Below, one piece after another: positions 33,246-40,950 of a stretch of 64,000 bases of DNA. A model generated the notes under the pieces. That model made no database searches. It worked only from the letters and a program-made list of their open reading frames with translations, and had not been told where the DNA came from. Source of the DNA: Pedobacter kyungheensis (lineage in GTDB: Bacteria > Bacteroidota > Bacteroidia > Sphingobacteriales > Sphingobacteriaceae); contig NZ_JSYN01000015.1 of the NCBI RefSeq assembly GCF_000812965.1, forward strand, positions 186,001 through 250,000. Reading direction: 5' to 3'. How positions within the stretch are numbered: the first letter of the stretch is position 1; each line of letters begins with the position of its first letter. Position numbers and translations under genes: made by a program.

Positions 33246-35435
33246 TTAACTCCTTTCCGCAAATTCTTCCTTAACCAGGCTCCATAACAGTTTTCTCACC
33301 TCTTTATAATCATTCAGGTAATATTTTGCTTCCGAAATATTATTGCCAACCTTAATGGTAAAAGCATCATTAGGTAATGCCTTAAAAATATCTTCGTCTG
33401 TATGGTCATCGCCCAGGGCCAGTATAAAATCAGGATGTTTATCGTAAAGCCAGTTTAAGGCAGCCTTTCCTTTGTTTACTTCCATGTTTTTAAACTCAAT
33501 AACTTTGTTGCCCGGCATCAGTTGCAAACCTTTGTCGGCAGCCAAAATCCTTAAATGACTTACAATTTCATTTGCCCTTAACTCGCCCAGGCCTTCATCC
33601 GCTTTGCGGTAATGCCATACCAATGAATAACTTTTTTCTTCAATAAACGAACCCGGAGTACGGTCGGTGTAAGTCTCCAGAATAGTTTTCATTTCCTGTT
33701 TCCATTGGTCGGTTAATAGGGGCAGGCAATTCCATTTTTCGCCATTTGTTTTCTGCCAGGCACCATGTTCGGCAATCATATCAACCTTTAGGTGACCAAA
33801 CCATTTTTCGAGTGTTTCATTTCTTCTGCCACTAATAATCACCACCTGATTGCTTTCGTCTTCCGTTAGTTTTTTAATCAGTGCGTACAATTCCTCATCT
33901 GGCGATGCATCATCGATGTTTCCGGTAAAATCAACCAGGGTTCCGTCGTAATCCAGAAATAAAACGCGGTTAGTGCTTTGCTGGTAATGCCGGGTAATAT
34001 TTTCATTAATCAGGTTTACGGCATGTTTGGTTAATAAGGATTGTTGAGAATCTTTCACTTCGTTTAGTCTTAAAATAAAATTGTTGACCCAGTGTTTCAC
34101 GTTAAACTTTTCTACAATGCCACGCATGGCTTTCATGCGGCTTTGCTGCTCTTCAAGCGGCATTTTCAGGGCAAGAACAATGGCTTCCATAATGTCGCCT
34201 ACGTTGTTGGGGTTTACAATTACTGCATCAGTTAATTCTTTAGAGGCGCCGGCCATTTCGCTCAGAATGAGCACGCCATCATTGTTTTGCCTGCTGGCCA
34301 CGTATTCTTTGCTTACCAGGTTCATGCCATCGCGCATGGGCGTAACCAGGCAAATATCGGCTGCTGAATATAGGGCCGATAGTACTTCGATAGGGAAAGA
34401 GCGGTAAAAATAATTAACCGGAATCCAGTTAATGGACCGGTAGCGTGCATTCAGATTGCCTACAAACTGATCAATCTGTTCTTTTAAATCGCGGTATTGT
34501 GGAACGGTATCTCGCGAGGGAACGACCACCATATACAGTTCTATTTTGCCAATATATTCGGGGTGTAGTTGCAAAAGGAGCTCGAGTGCTTTTAAACGTT
34601 CCAAAATTCCTTTGCTGTAGTCGAGCCTGTCGATAGAAAGAATGAGTTTTAAACCTTCTTTACCCTTACGAAAGTATTCCATTTCTTTTTGTACTTCATC
34701 ACGTGCGGTAAGTCCGGAAAATTTATCAAAATCAATCCCCATGGGGAAAGCTTCAACGACAATTTGCCTTTCATTGCTGTTTAAAACATTGGCTGATGAG
34801 TTTACCGGGAGTAAGCGCGTGGCGGTGCTTAAAAAGTGGCGTACATCATCGTAGGTATGGAAACCCACCAAATCGGCACCAAGCACTCCATTTAACAGCT
34901 CATCGCGCCAGGGAATGAGCCTGAAAATTTCGTATGAAGGGAAGGGGATATGCTGAAAAAAACCAATAGTTGATTGTGGCAGCTCACTGCGTAATATCCC
35001 AGGTAAAAGTAATAGCTGGTAATCCTGTATCCATATTTTATCTTTTTTGTGCAGTACTTTTAAAGCGGCACTGGCAAATTTTTGATTAACTGATTGATAG
35101 CAATCCCAATAGCTTTGCTCGTAATGCGCGTAGGTAACCAGGTAGTGAAAAACCGGCCATAAAACTTCGTTTGAGAAGCCTTCGTAGTAGAGGTTAATTT
35201 CATCCTGGGTTAAAAAAACGGGGTAAAGGTTAAGTTTGGCAAGTTTGTCGGTTACTTCCTGTTGCCTTTCTTCGGGCACATCAATTCCGGGCCAGCCAAT
35301 CCACACCGAATTACCTGACTGGTAAACGTCACCCAGGCCTGTGGCTAAGCCGCCTTCGCTGGGTATAAAGGTGTAATGACCATTTTCTTCAATAATTTTA
35401 ACGGGTAGTCTGTTCGATATTATAACTGTCTTCAT
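33246..35435 (-). CDS. Bifunctional trehalose-6-phosphate synthase/phosphatase (OtsA-OtsB fusion)
   Basis: A 729-residue protein from ATG 35435. Residues 1-460 are a GT20 synthase: VIISNRLPV at the start, the phosphate-binding EGGLATGL (27-34), HIPFPS (162-167) and SIDRLDYSKGI (267-277). Residues about 487-729 are a HAD phosphatase with LFLDYDGTLVDF (nucleophile Asp495, Asp497), VIISGR and ALGDDHTDEDIF. It makes trehalose from UDP-glucose and glucose-6-phosphate in one chain, as in yeast TPS2-like and many Bacteroidota enzymes. Both active sites look intact. It is convergent with the GH15 gene. Confidence 0.93.
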   Translation of the reverse strand: MKTVIISNRLPVKIIEENGHYTFIPSEGGLATGLGDVYQSGNSVWIGWPGIDVPEERQQEVTDKLAKLNLYPVFLTQDEINLYYEGFSNEVLWPVFHYLVTYAHYEQSYWDCYQSVNQKFASAALKVLHKKDKIWIQDYQLLLLPGILRSELPQSTIGFFQHIPFPSYEIFRLIPWRDELLNGVLGADLVGFHTYDDVRHFLSTATRLLPVNSSANVLNSNERQIVVEAFPMGIDFDKFSGLTARDEVQKEMEYFRKGKEGLKLILSIDRLDYSKGILERLKALELLLQLHPEYIGKIELYMVVVPSRDTVPQYRDLKEQIDQFVGNLNARYRSINWIPVNYFYRSFPIEVLSALYSAADICLVTPMRDGMNLVSKEYVASRQNNDGVLILSEMAGASKELTDAVIVNPNNVGDIMEAIVLALKMPLEEQQSRMKAMRGIVEKFNVKHWVNNFILRLNEVKDSQQSLLTKHAVNLINENITRHYQQSTNRVLFLDYDGTLVDFTGNIDDASPDEELYALIKKLTEDESNQVVIISGRRNETLEKWFGHLKVDMIAEHGAWQKTNGEKWNCLPLLTDQWKQEMKTILETYTDRTPGSFIEEKSYSLVWHYRKADEGLGELRANEIVSHLRILAADKGLQLMPGNKVIEFKNMEVNKGKAALNWLYDKHPDFILALGDDHTDEDIFKALPNDAFTIKVGNNISEAKYYLNDYKEVRKLLWSLVKEEFAERS

Positions 35436-35564
35436 GCTTGTATTTAATGTATCTATACTAATAGAAGACAATCAAAACCATTTTTGTTTTGAATTTTTAA
35501 GTTACAAACATTCAGATGATTTAACTCAGGCAGATCTTTCAGGTTTTTAATTGGATATAGGCTG

Positions 35565-36923
35565 TTAAATGTAATTGAATACCAGCGAAAAAGTGGTCAG
35601 TTTATCCGGCTCAGATACCACTTCGATACTGCCGCGGTGCATTTTCATGATGTTGCGGCTAATGGTAAGGCCAATACCCGAACCATTTTTCCGCGTGGTA
35701 TAAAACGGCACAAATATTTTTTCGAGATCTGCCGCCTCAATACCTTTTCCATTATCGCTTACATCGATATACAATTTGGTGTGCTCTAATCTGTAGCTAA
35801 CTGAAATTTGTGGGTTTTCCTTTTCTTCAACCGAATAAATGCTATTGGTAATCAGGTTAATGAGCACTTGTTCTATTAATTTTAAATCGAGCTGGACTGT
35901 AATTTTAGAAGAAGTTTGTTCTACATCTAAAACCACATTTTTAACACGGGCAAAAGGTTGCATCAACACTTTAATGTGCTTCAGGATTTCACCAATGGTG
36001 TGCGATTCGAGGTTTGGTGTGGGCAGTTCGGCAATTAAACGGTAGTCTTTTACGAAATCGAGCAAACCGGCAGAACGCCTTTTAATGGTTTGCAAGGCCG
36101 TTTTAAGGTCATCCATTTCAGATACATCGAGGTTTTCTTTATCGCTTACCATGCTGTTAATGGTGTCGGATAAAGAACTAATAGGGGTAATAGAATTGAG
36201 AATTTCGTGCGAAATAACCCCGATTAAGCGGTTCCAGGCTTCGGTTTCCTTCTGCTCAATTTCATCTTTTATATTTTGGAAACTGATGATGGTATAGTTT
36301 TTACCGTATAGATTTAGCGGGATAACTTCGGTTGAAAGCTGGATGAGCTTATCCTGAATCTTTAACTCTAAAAACCGCTTACCACCCTGTAAAATTTGCG
36401 CTATTTCGCTGGCAAAAGCGGGTAAGTGCTGTTTTAATCTATGCCAGTATTTATAGGCCGGTATGCCCAGGAGGTTGGATGCGGCCTGGTTAAAAAAGGC
36501 AATTTCCTCGCTTTCTTCGGCCGTTTCCGTATTGTTGATCACGATTACCCCCACGGGCACTTGTTCCAGTATGGTTTTAATCAGTTGAAACATGGCTTCC
36601 TGTTCGAGCCTGATCTGTTTATGTACCTGCAGGATTTCGCCAAAAGACTCGTATAATTCCGGGAAACTGCCTTTTGTAGCTTTGTTTTTAAAATTTAAGG
36701 TATGATCGCGCGTTTTTACCGCCAGTATGAATCGTTTAATATCTGAACGGATTTCGTTTATGTAGTAATAAAGCGAAATAATTGCGCCCAGCAGTAAAAA
36801 TGCTGTGCCGGCAATGGTAAACCAAAGCTGGGTATTGCTGATGAGATAATACAATAGGTAGCCCAGCAGGTTAATTACCAGTAAGCGGAATATTAAACGA
36901 AAGGTAAAGCGTTTGTAGAACAT
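35565..36923 (-). CDS. Sensor histidine kinase (NtrY-like) of the exporter-array two-component system
   Basis: A 452-residue kinase with two membrane segments (about 10-29 and 34-54) and almost no periplasmic loop between them. A PAS-like domain (about 112-225) and an HisKA region with VISHEILNSI (phospho-acceptor His239) follow. The HATPase domain has an N-box around LINLITNS, the G1 box DNGKGI and the G2 box GSGIGL. With so short a periplasmic part it probably senses a membrane or cytoplasmic cue. The gene follows the sigma-54 regulator gene in the same direction. The 86-bp gap is filled with short aaggtttaaggctt repeats and their inverse. The pair lies divergent to the HlyD/ABC array and is its likely regulator. 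Confidence 0.88.
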   Translation of the reverse strand: MFYKRFTFRLIFRLLVINLLGYLLYYLISNTQLWFTIAGTAFLLLGAIISLYYYINEIRSDIKRFILAVKTRDHTLNFKNKATKGSFPELYESFGEILQVHKQIRLEQEAMFQLIKTILEQVPVGVIVINNTETAEESEEIAFFNQAASNLLGIPAYKYWHRLKQHLPAFASEIAQILQGGKRFLELKIQDKLIQLSTEVIPLNLYGKNYTIISFQNIKDEIEQKETEAWNRLIGVISHEILNSITPISSLSDTINSMVSDKENLDVSEMDDLKTALQTIKRRSAGLLDFVKDYRLIAELPTPNLESHTIGEILKHIKVLMQPFARVKNVVLDVEQTSSKITVQLDLKLIEQVLINLITNSIYSVEEKENPQISVSYRLEHTKLYIDVSDNGKGIEAADLEKIFVPFYTTRKNGSGIGLTISRNIMKMHRGSIEVVSEPDKLTTFSLVFNYI

Positions 36924-37009
36924 ATTTTAAGGTTTAAGGCTTAAGGCTTAAGGTTTAGGGCTTGGAGTTCGTTAACCATACACCTTTTACCTTATACCTC
37001 AAACCTCTC

Positions 37010-38380
37010 TCAGATTCCAAATTTCTCAATTCTCCTGTACAGCGCAGCACGGGTTAGCCCCAGCTCGGCAGCTGCTTTTGATATATTGCCTTTATGTTTG
37101 TCGATAGCTTTCTGCACCATCATTTTCTCCATATCTTCTAAGGCCATTTCATCAGGTAAAGTATTGTTCTGGGCAAAACGCTGCGGACTTAATTGCAAAT
37201 CGGCTTCAGAAATTTCGGAACCATCGCTCATAATTACTGCACGTTCTAAAACATGTTGCAGCTCACGTACATTACCCGGCCATTTATAATTGAGTAGTAC
37301 CTCTTGTGCCTTAGCACTTAAATTACGGATTTCTTTGTGGTATTTAGAACTGAAAACCTGCATAAAATGATTGGCCAGCAATAAAATATCTTCTCCGCGT
37401 TTGCGTAGAGGAGGTAGTAATAATTCAACGGTGTTAATCCTGAACAATAAATCCTGCCTGAAAGTATTTTTAGCTACCATTTCATCAAGCGGCATATTGG
37501 TAGCCGTAATTAAGCGCACGTTTACTTTGCGTTCTTTACTCTCGCCTAAACGGGTAACGGTTCTGTTTTGTAAAACGCTCAATAACTTGGCCTGTAGCGG
37601 TAAGCTTAAATTCCCGATTTCATCTAAAAAAATGGTTCCGCCATCGGCCAGTTCAAAACGGCCTGGTTTATCCTCTCTGGCATCAGTGAAAGCACCTTTG
37701 GCATAGCCAAAAAGCTCACTTTCAAATAAATTTTCATTTAGCGAGCCCAGATCCACGTGCATAAATACCTGGTTTTTACGTTGCGAATTTCCATGTATTT
37801 CGTAAGCAAAAACCTGTTTTCCGGTGCCATTTTCGCCCAAAATAAGCACATTTGCATCGGTTGGCGCTACTTTTAGCAGTGTATTTTGCAATTGCTTAAT
37901 TCCTTCTGCCTGACCAACGATGTTATCAAAACCACGGGTCATATCTTTTTGCAACGAAGAATGTATTTTCTCGAGTTTCTTCACCTTGCGGGTCGATGCG
38001 CGAAGTTTTGATGCTGCTGAGATTGTAGCAAAGAGCTTTTCATTTTCCCAGGGTTTAAGGATAAAATCAGTAGCCCCGTTTTTAATTGCTTTTACGGCAA
38101 GTTCAACATTACCGAAGGCAGTCATTAAAATCACAACATAATCTTTATCAATAGACAGGATATGCTCCAGCCAATACAATCCCTCGCGACCATCGCTGGC
38201 ACCTTTCTGATAATTCATGTCCAAAAGAATAATGTCAACTTCGTTTTTACTCAGTAAAACATTGATCTCTTTGGGTGATTTACAGGTAATAACCTGCTTA
38301 ATCTGCTGCTTTAAAAATAAACGCGCACTCAATAGAATGTCGTCGTCGTCATCGATAATTAAAACTGTAGCGTCTAACAT
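37010..38380 (-). CDS. NtrC-family sigma-54-dependent response regulator
   Basis: A 456-residue regulator from ATG 38380. The receiver domain has the acidic cluster IIDDDDD (8-14), phospho-acceptor Asp54 in ILLDMNY, TAFG and the conserved Lys109 in ILKPW. The AAA+ domain has Walker A GENGTGK (182-188), the sigma-54 contact loop GAFTDA (229-234; the classical loop is GAFTGA), Walker B FLDEI (251-255) and RQDLLFRIN. A Fis-type helix-turn-helix closes the protein (NISKAAAELGLTRAALYRR). It should activate sigma-54 promoters, and a -24 type TTGGCAC sequence lies in the divergent spacer before the HlyD gene. The partner kinase is encoded next. Confidence 0.92.
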   Translation of the reverse strand: MLDATVLIIDDDDDILLSARLFLKQQIKQVITCKSPKEINVLLSKNEVDIILLDMNYQKGASDGREGLYWLEHILSIDKDYVVILMTAFGNVELAVKAIKNGATDFILKPWENEKLFATISAASKLRASTRKVKKLEKIHSSLQKDMTRGFDNIVGQAEGIKQLQNTLLKVAPTDANVLILGENGTGKQVFAYEIHGNSQRKNQVFMHVDLGSLNENLFESELFGYAKGAFTDAREDKPGRFELADGGTIFLDEIGNLSLPLQAKLLSVLQNRTVTRLGESKERKVNVRLITATNMPLDEMVAKNTFRQDLLFRINTVELLLPPLRKRGEDILLLANHFMQVFSSKYHKEIRNLSAKAQEVLLNYKWPGNVRELQHVLERAVIMSDGSEISEADLQLSPQRFAQNNTLPDEMALEDMEKMMVQKAIDKHKGNISKAAAELGLTRAALYRRIEKFGI

Positions 38381-38511
38381 AAATAAATTCTTAGTACGAA
38401 TGTAGCTAAACTGTCCGTTCGCGCACATAAACTGTCCGATAATGAACATGTTAAATTAATAAAAATATATAAATATTTGATTTTTAGTTGTTTAAATGTG
38501 TTTAGTGCTTT

Positions 38512-38527
38512 TGGCACAAGCTTGGTT
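38512..38527 (+). promoter_or_regulatory. Candidate sigma-54 promoter before the HlyD gene
   Basis: TGGCAC (38512-38517) is a perfect -24 box, preceded by T. At the required 10-nt spacing the -12 pair reads GT in TTGGTT and not GC, so the second half is imperfect. Transcription would start near 38537, between this site and ATG 38559. This argues against the upstream in-frame ATG at 38496. Confidence 0.5.
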
Positions 38528-38558
38528 ATTAGAGAAACCGAACAGTACAACCGAACAC

Positions 38559-39803
38559 ATGGACAAAAAAATAGAGAAAAAAAGATTTAACAGAAAAACC
38601 CTTTTGATGATAGGCGGAGCCCTTGCTTTTGTAGCCATTGTGATTTATGGCTACACCTTATCGCTAAAGAAAGTATACAGTGCTGATGCAGATAAATTAA
38701 CCATCAGCAAAGTAGAGTTTGGCGATTTTGAAGATGTTGTTTTGTTAAATGCCAGTGTGGTTCCCTTAACTTCGGTAATTGTAAGTTCATCGGAAGGTGG
38801 TACCGTGGCCGAAATTTTTACCGAAAATGGTGCTTCGGTAGTAAAAGGAACTCCATTATTGCGGATAGCTAATTCGAATGCGATGTTAAGCTACACTTCC
38901 AGCCAAACAGCAGCCACTGAGCAAATTAATCAATTGCGTAAATCGCGATTAGACTTAGAACAAAACCAGAGAGTGCTTAACCAGGATTTGCTTGATGTGG
39001 AAAATAACCTGCGTACAGCTGCAAGACAGTTTCGTTTGGATAGTAACCTGTTCAGTAAAAAAGTAATTACGCTGCAGGAGTTCAATAAATCAAGTCAGGA
39101 TTACGAATATTACCAGGGTAAACGTAAGATTGTCAGACAGGCTATTGCCCAGGAAAACCAGAGCAGAAAAATGCAGCTGGCACAAATCGATCAATCGATG
39201 GCACAAATGAACGAGAGTTTGGAAATGATTCGCAAAAACATCGAAAATATGACCATTAAGGCACCTGTTTCAGGTAAATTATCTTCTTATGATCCGGTAA
39301 TTGGTAAATCATACAATTCGAACGAAATGATTGGAAAGATTGACGTTTTACAAGGCTACAAACTGCAGGCTGGTGTAGATGAATATTACATTAACCGGGT
39401 AAAAGAGGGGCAAACAGCTACCTGCGAGTTTAATGGTAAAACTTATAACCTGACGGTAAGTAAAGTGATCCCTGAGGTTACTGCCGGACAGTTTCAGGTG
39501 GAGATGGTTTTTAAAACTGCTGCACCCGAAGGTTTACGCCGCGGTTTATCGCTGCAAACCAAGCTAACTTTGTCTGATAACAGCAAATCGTTGCTTTTGG
39601 CTCAGGGCCAGTTTTTTCAAAGTACAGGCGGCTCCTGGGTGTTTGTGGTAAACAATGGTAAGGCTACTAAGAAAAATGTTAAAATAGGACGTAAAAATTA
39701 CCTCTACTATGAAATATTGGATGGTTTACAGAAAGGCGATGAAGTAATTACGTCTTCTTACGATCAGTTTAACCAGTACGACCAGGTAGAGATCAGTAAA
39801 TAA
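38559..39803 (+). CDS. HlyD/MacA-type membrane-fusion (periplasmic adaptor) protein
   Basis: A 414-residue adaptor from ATG 38559. One N-terminal membrane anchor (about residues 15-33), then a lipoyl half-motif (ASVVPLTSVIVSSSEGGTVAEI), a long coiled-coil hairpin (about 105-235, rich in Gln/Leu/Glu) and the returning lipoyl half (NMTIKAPVSGKL). Beta-barrel and membrane-proximal domains follow. MacA-type proteins bridge a MacB-type ABC exporter to a TolC-like outer-membrane channel. No TolC homologue is encoded in the window. It is the first gene of the exporter array and the only adaptor for all seven permeases. Confidence 0.88.
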   Translation: MDKKIEKKRFNRKTLLMIGGALAFVAIVIYGYTLSLKKVYSADADKLTISKVEFGDFEDVVLLNASVVPLTSVIVSSSEGGTVAEIFTENGASVVKGTPLLRIANSNAMLSYTSSQTAATEQINQLRKSRLDLEQNQRVLNQDLLDVENNLRTAARQFRLDSNLFSKKVITLQEFNKSSQDYEYYQGKRKIVRQAIAQENQSRKMQLAQIDQSMAQMNESLEMIRKNIENMTIKAPVSGKLSSYDPVIGKSYNSNEMIGKIDVLQGYKLQAGVDEYYINRVKEGQTATCEFNGKTYNLTVSKVIPEVTAGQFQVEMVFKTAAPEGLRRGLSLQTKLTLSDNSKSLLLAQGQFFQSTGGSWVFVVNNGKATKKNVKIGRKNYLYYEILDGLQKGDEVITSSYDQFNQYDQVEISK

Positions 39804-39872
39804 GATAAGCGCCTTGCGATGAGCGTTTGGCGGAAATTTAAAAAATAACTTAAAAATATAATCAGGTCTGGC

Positions 39873-39956
39873 TACTAAATACTTGCTACTAAATACTCGC
39901 TACTTAATACTTGCTACTTAATACTTGCTACTTAATACTTGCTACTAAATACCTGC
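39873..39956. repeat. 14-bp tandem repeat, six copies
   Basis: Six copies of TACTTAATACTTGC and one- or two-base variants (39873, 39887, 39901, 39915, 39929, 39943), plus a partial seventh, end about 40 bp before the ATPase start. The unit belongs to the same sequence family as the spacers at 43.36, 45.82, 48.27 and 50.73 kb. Confidence 0.9.
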
Positions 39957-39995
39957 TACTAGTTCCCAACACCTGATACTCAATACTCAAAAGCT

Positions 39996-40694
39996 ATGAT
40001 TAAAATAGAAAAACTGGAAAAAGTTTACAAAACCGAAGAAGTAGAAACCACGGCACTTAACGGGATCAATCTTTACGTAAAAGAAGGGGAATTTGTATCC
40101 ATCATGGGCCCGTCGGGTTGTGGTAAATCTACTTTGTTAAACGTAATGGGCTTATTGGATAAACCTGAAAGCGGAAGCTACAAGTTTATCGATACCGAGC
40201 TTTTAACGCTTAACGACAGAGAACGTTCTAATTTTCGTAAGCGGAATATGGGCTTCGTTTTCCAGAATTTTAATCTGATTGATGAGCTGACCGTATTCGA
40301 AAACATTGAGCTGCCACTAATCTACAATAAAGTGCCGGCAACCGAGCGTAAGAAACTGGTTAACGAAATTATTGAGCGGATGAATATCGTAAACCGTAGC
40401 GGGCACTTTCCGCAACAGTTATCGGGTGGACAACAGCAACGTGTAGCTGTAGCCCGGGCATTGGTAACCAAACCTAAACTGGTTTTGGCCGATGAGCCTA
40501 CCGGAAACCTGGATAGCTCCCATGGTAACGAAGTGATGGAACTGCTTTGTGAGTTAAACGAAACCGGAACTACCATTGTGATGGTAACACACTCAAGTCA
40601 CGATGCCAGTTTCTCTAACCGGATTATCAACCTTAAAGATGGCCATGTTATTTCTGAAAAGGTAAATAAAAGCCGTAATGAGGAACTGATATAG
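39996..40694 (+). CDS. ABC transporter ATPase, MacB/LolD type (first of two)
   Basis: A 232-residue nucleotide-binding protein: Walker A GPSGCGKST (38-46), Q-loop FVFQNFNLIDELTVFENI, signature LSGGQQQRVAVARA (142-155), Walker B LVLADEPTG (162-170), complete D-loop NLDS (171-174) and the switch His in VTHSSH. All catalytic elements are intact. It powers type VII (MacB/LolCDE) exporters, which use ATP in the cytoplasm to move a periplasmic lever. It lies 192 bp after the HlyD gene and 256 bp before the first permease. That second gap holds a GC-rich hairpin (40811-40834) without a T-run. Confidence 0.93.
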   Translation: MIKIEKLEKVYKTEEVETTALNGINLYVKEGEFVSIMGPSGCGKSTLLNVMGLLDKPESGSYKFIDTELLTLNDRERSNFRKRNMGFVFQNFNLIDELTVFENIELPLIYNKVPATERKKLVNEIIERMNIVNRSGHFPQQLSGGQQQRVAVARALVTKPKLVLADEPTGNLDSSHGNEVMELLCELNETGTTIVMVTHSSHDASFSNRIINLKDGHVISEKVNKSRNEELI

Positions 40695-40950
40695 AGGTTT
40701 AAGGTAAAAGTCGTAAGGTATAAGGTTATAGTATGCACACCTTAAACCTTCAGCCCTAAACCTTACACCTTATATAAAGATTTTAGTTTAGTTTAATGAG
40801 AGCCACCCAACAATCTTCCCGGATGGGGAGATTGGGGAAGGCAAAAAGCGGAAAGCTAAACGACCAAAGACCAAAGCAAATATTTGCAGTTGTTATACTT
40901 GATTCTTAATACTTGCTACTAATAAAAGTTAACCACTTAATACACGAGAG

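Noticed and set aside
38496..38558. Upstream ATG start for the HlyD-type gene
   Set aside because: The segment spans the candidate sigma-54 promoter, and the added residues do not resemble an adaptor N-terminus; ATG 38559 leads directly into the basic segment and anchor.
39873..39956. Possible CRISPR array
   Set aside because: The 14-bp units are directly adjacent with no unique spacers, and no cas genes are present.
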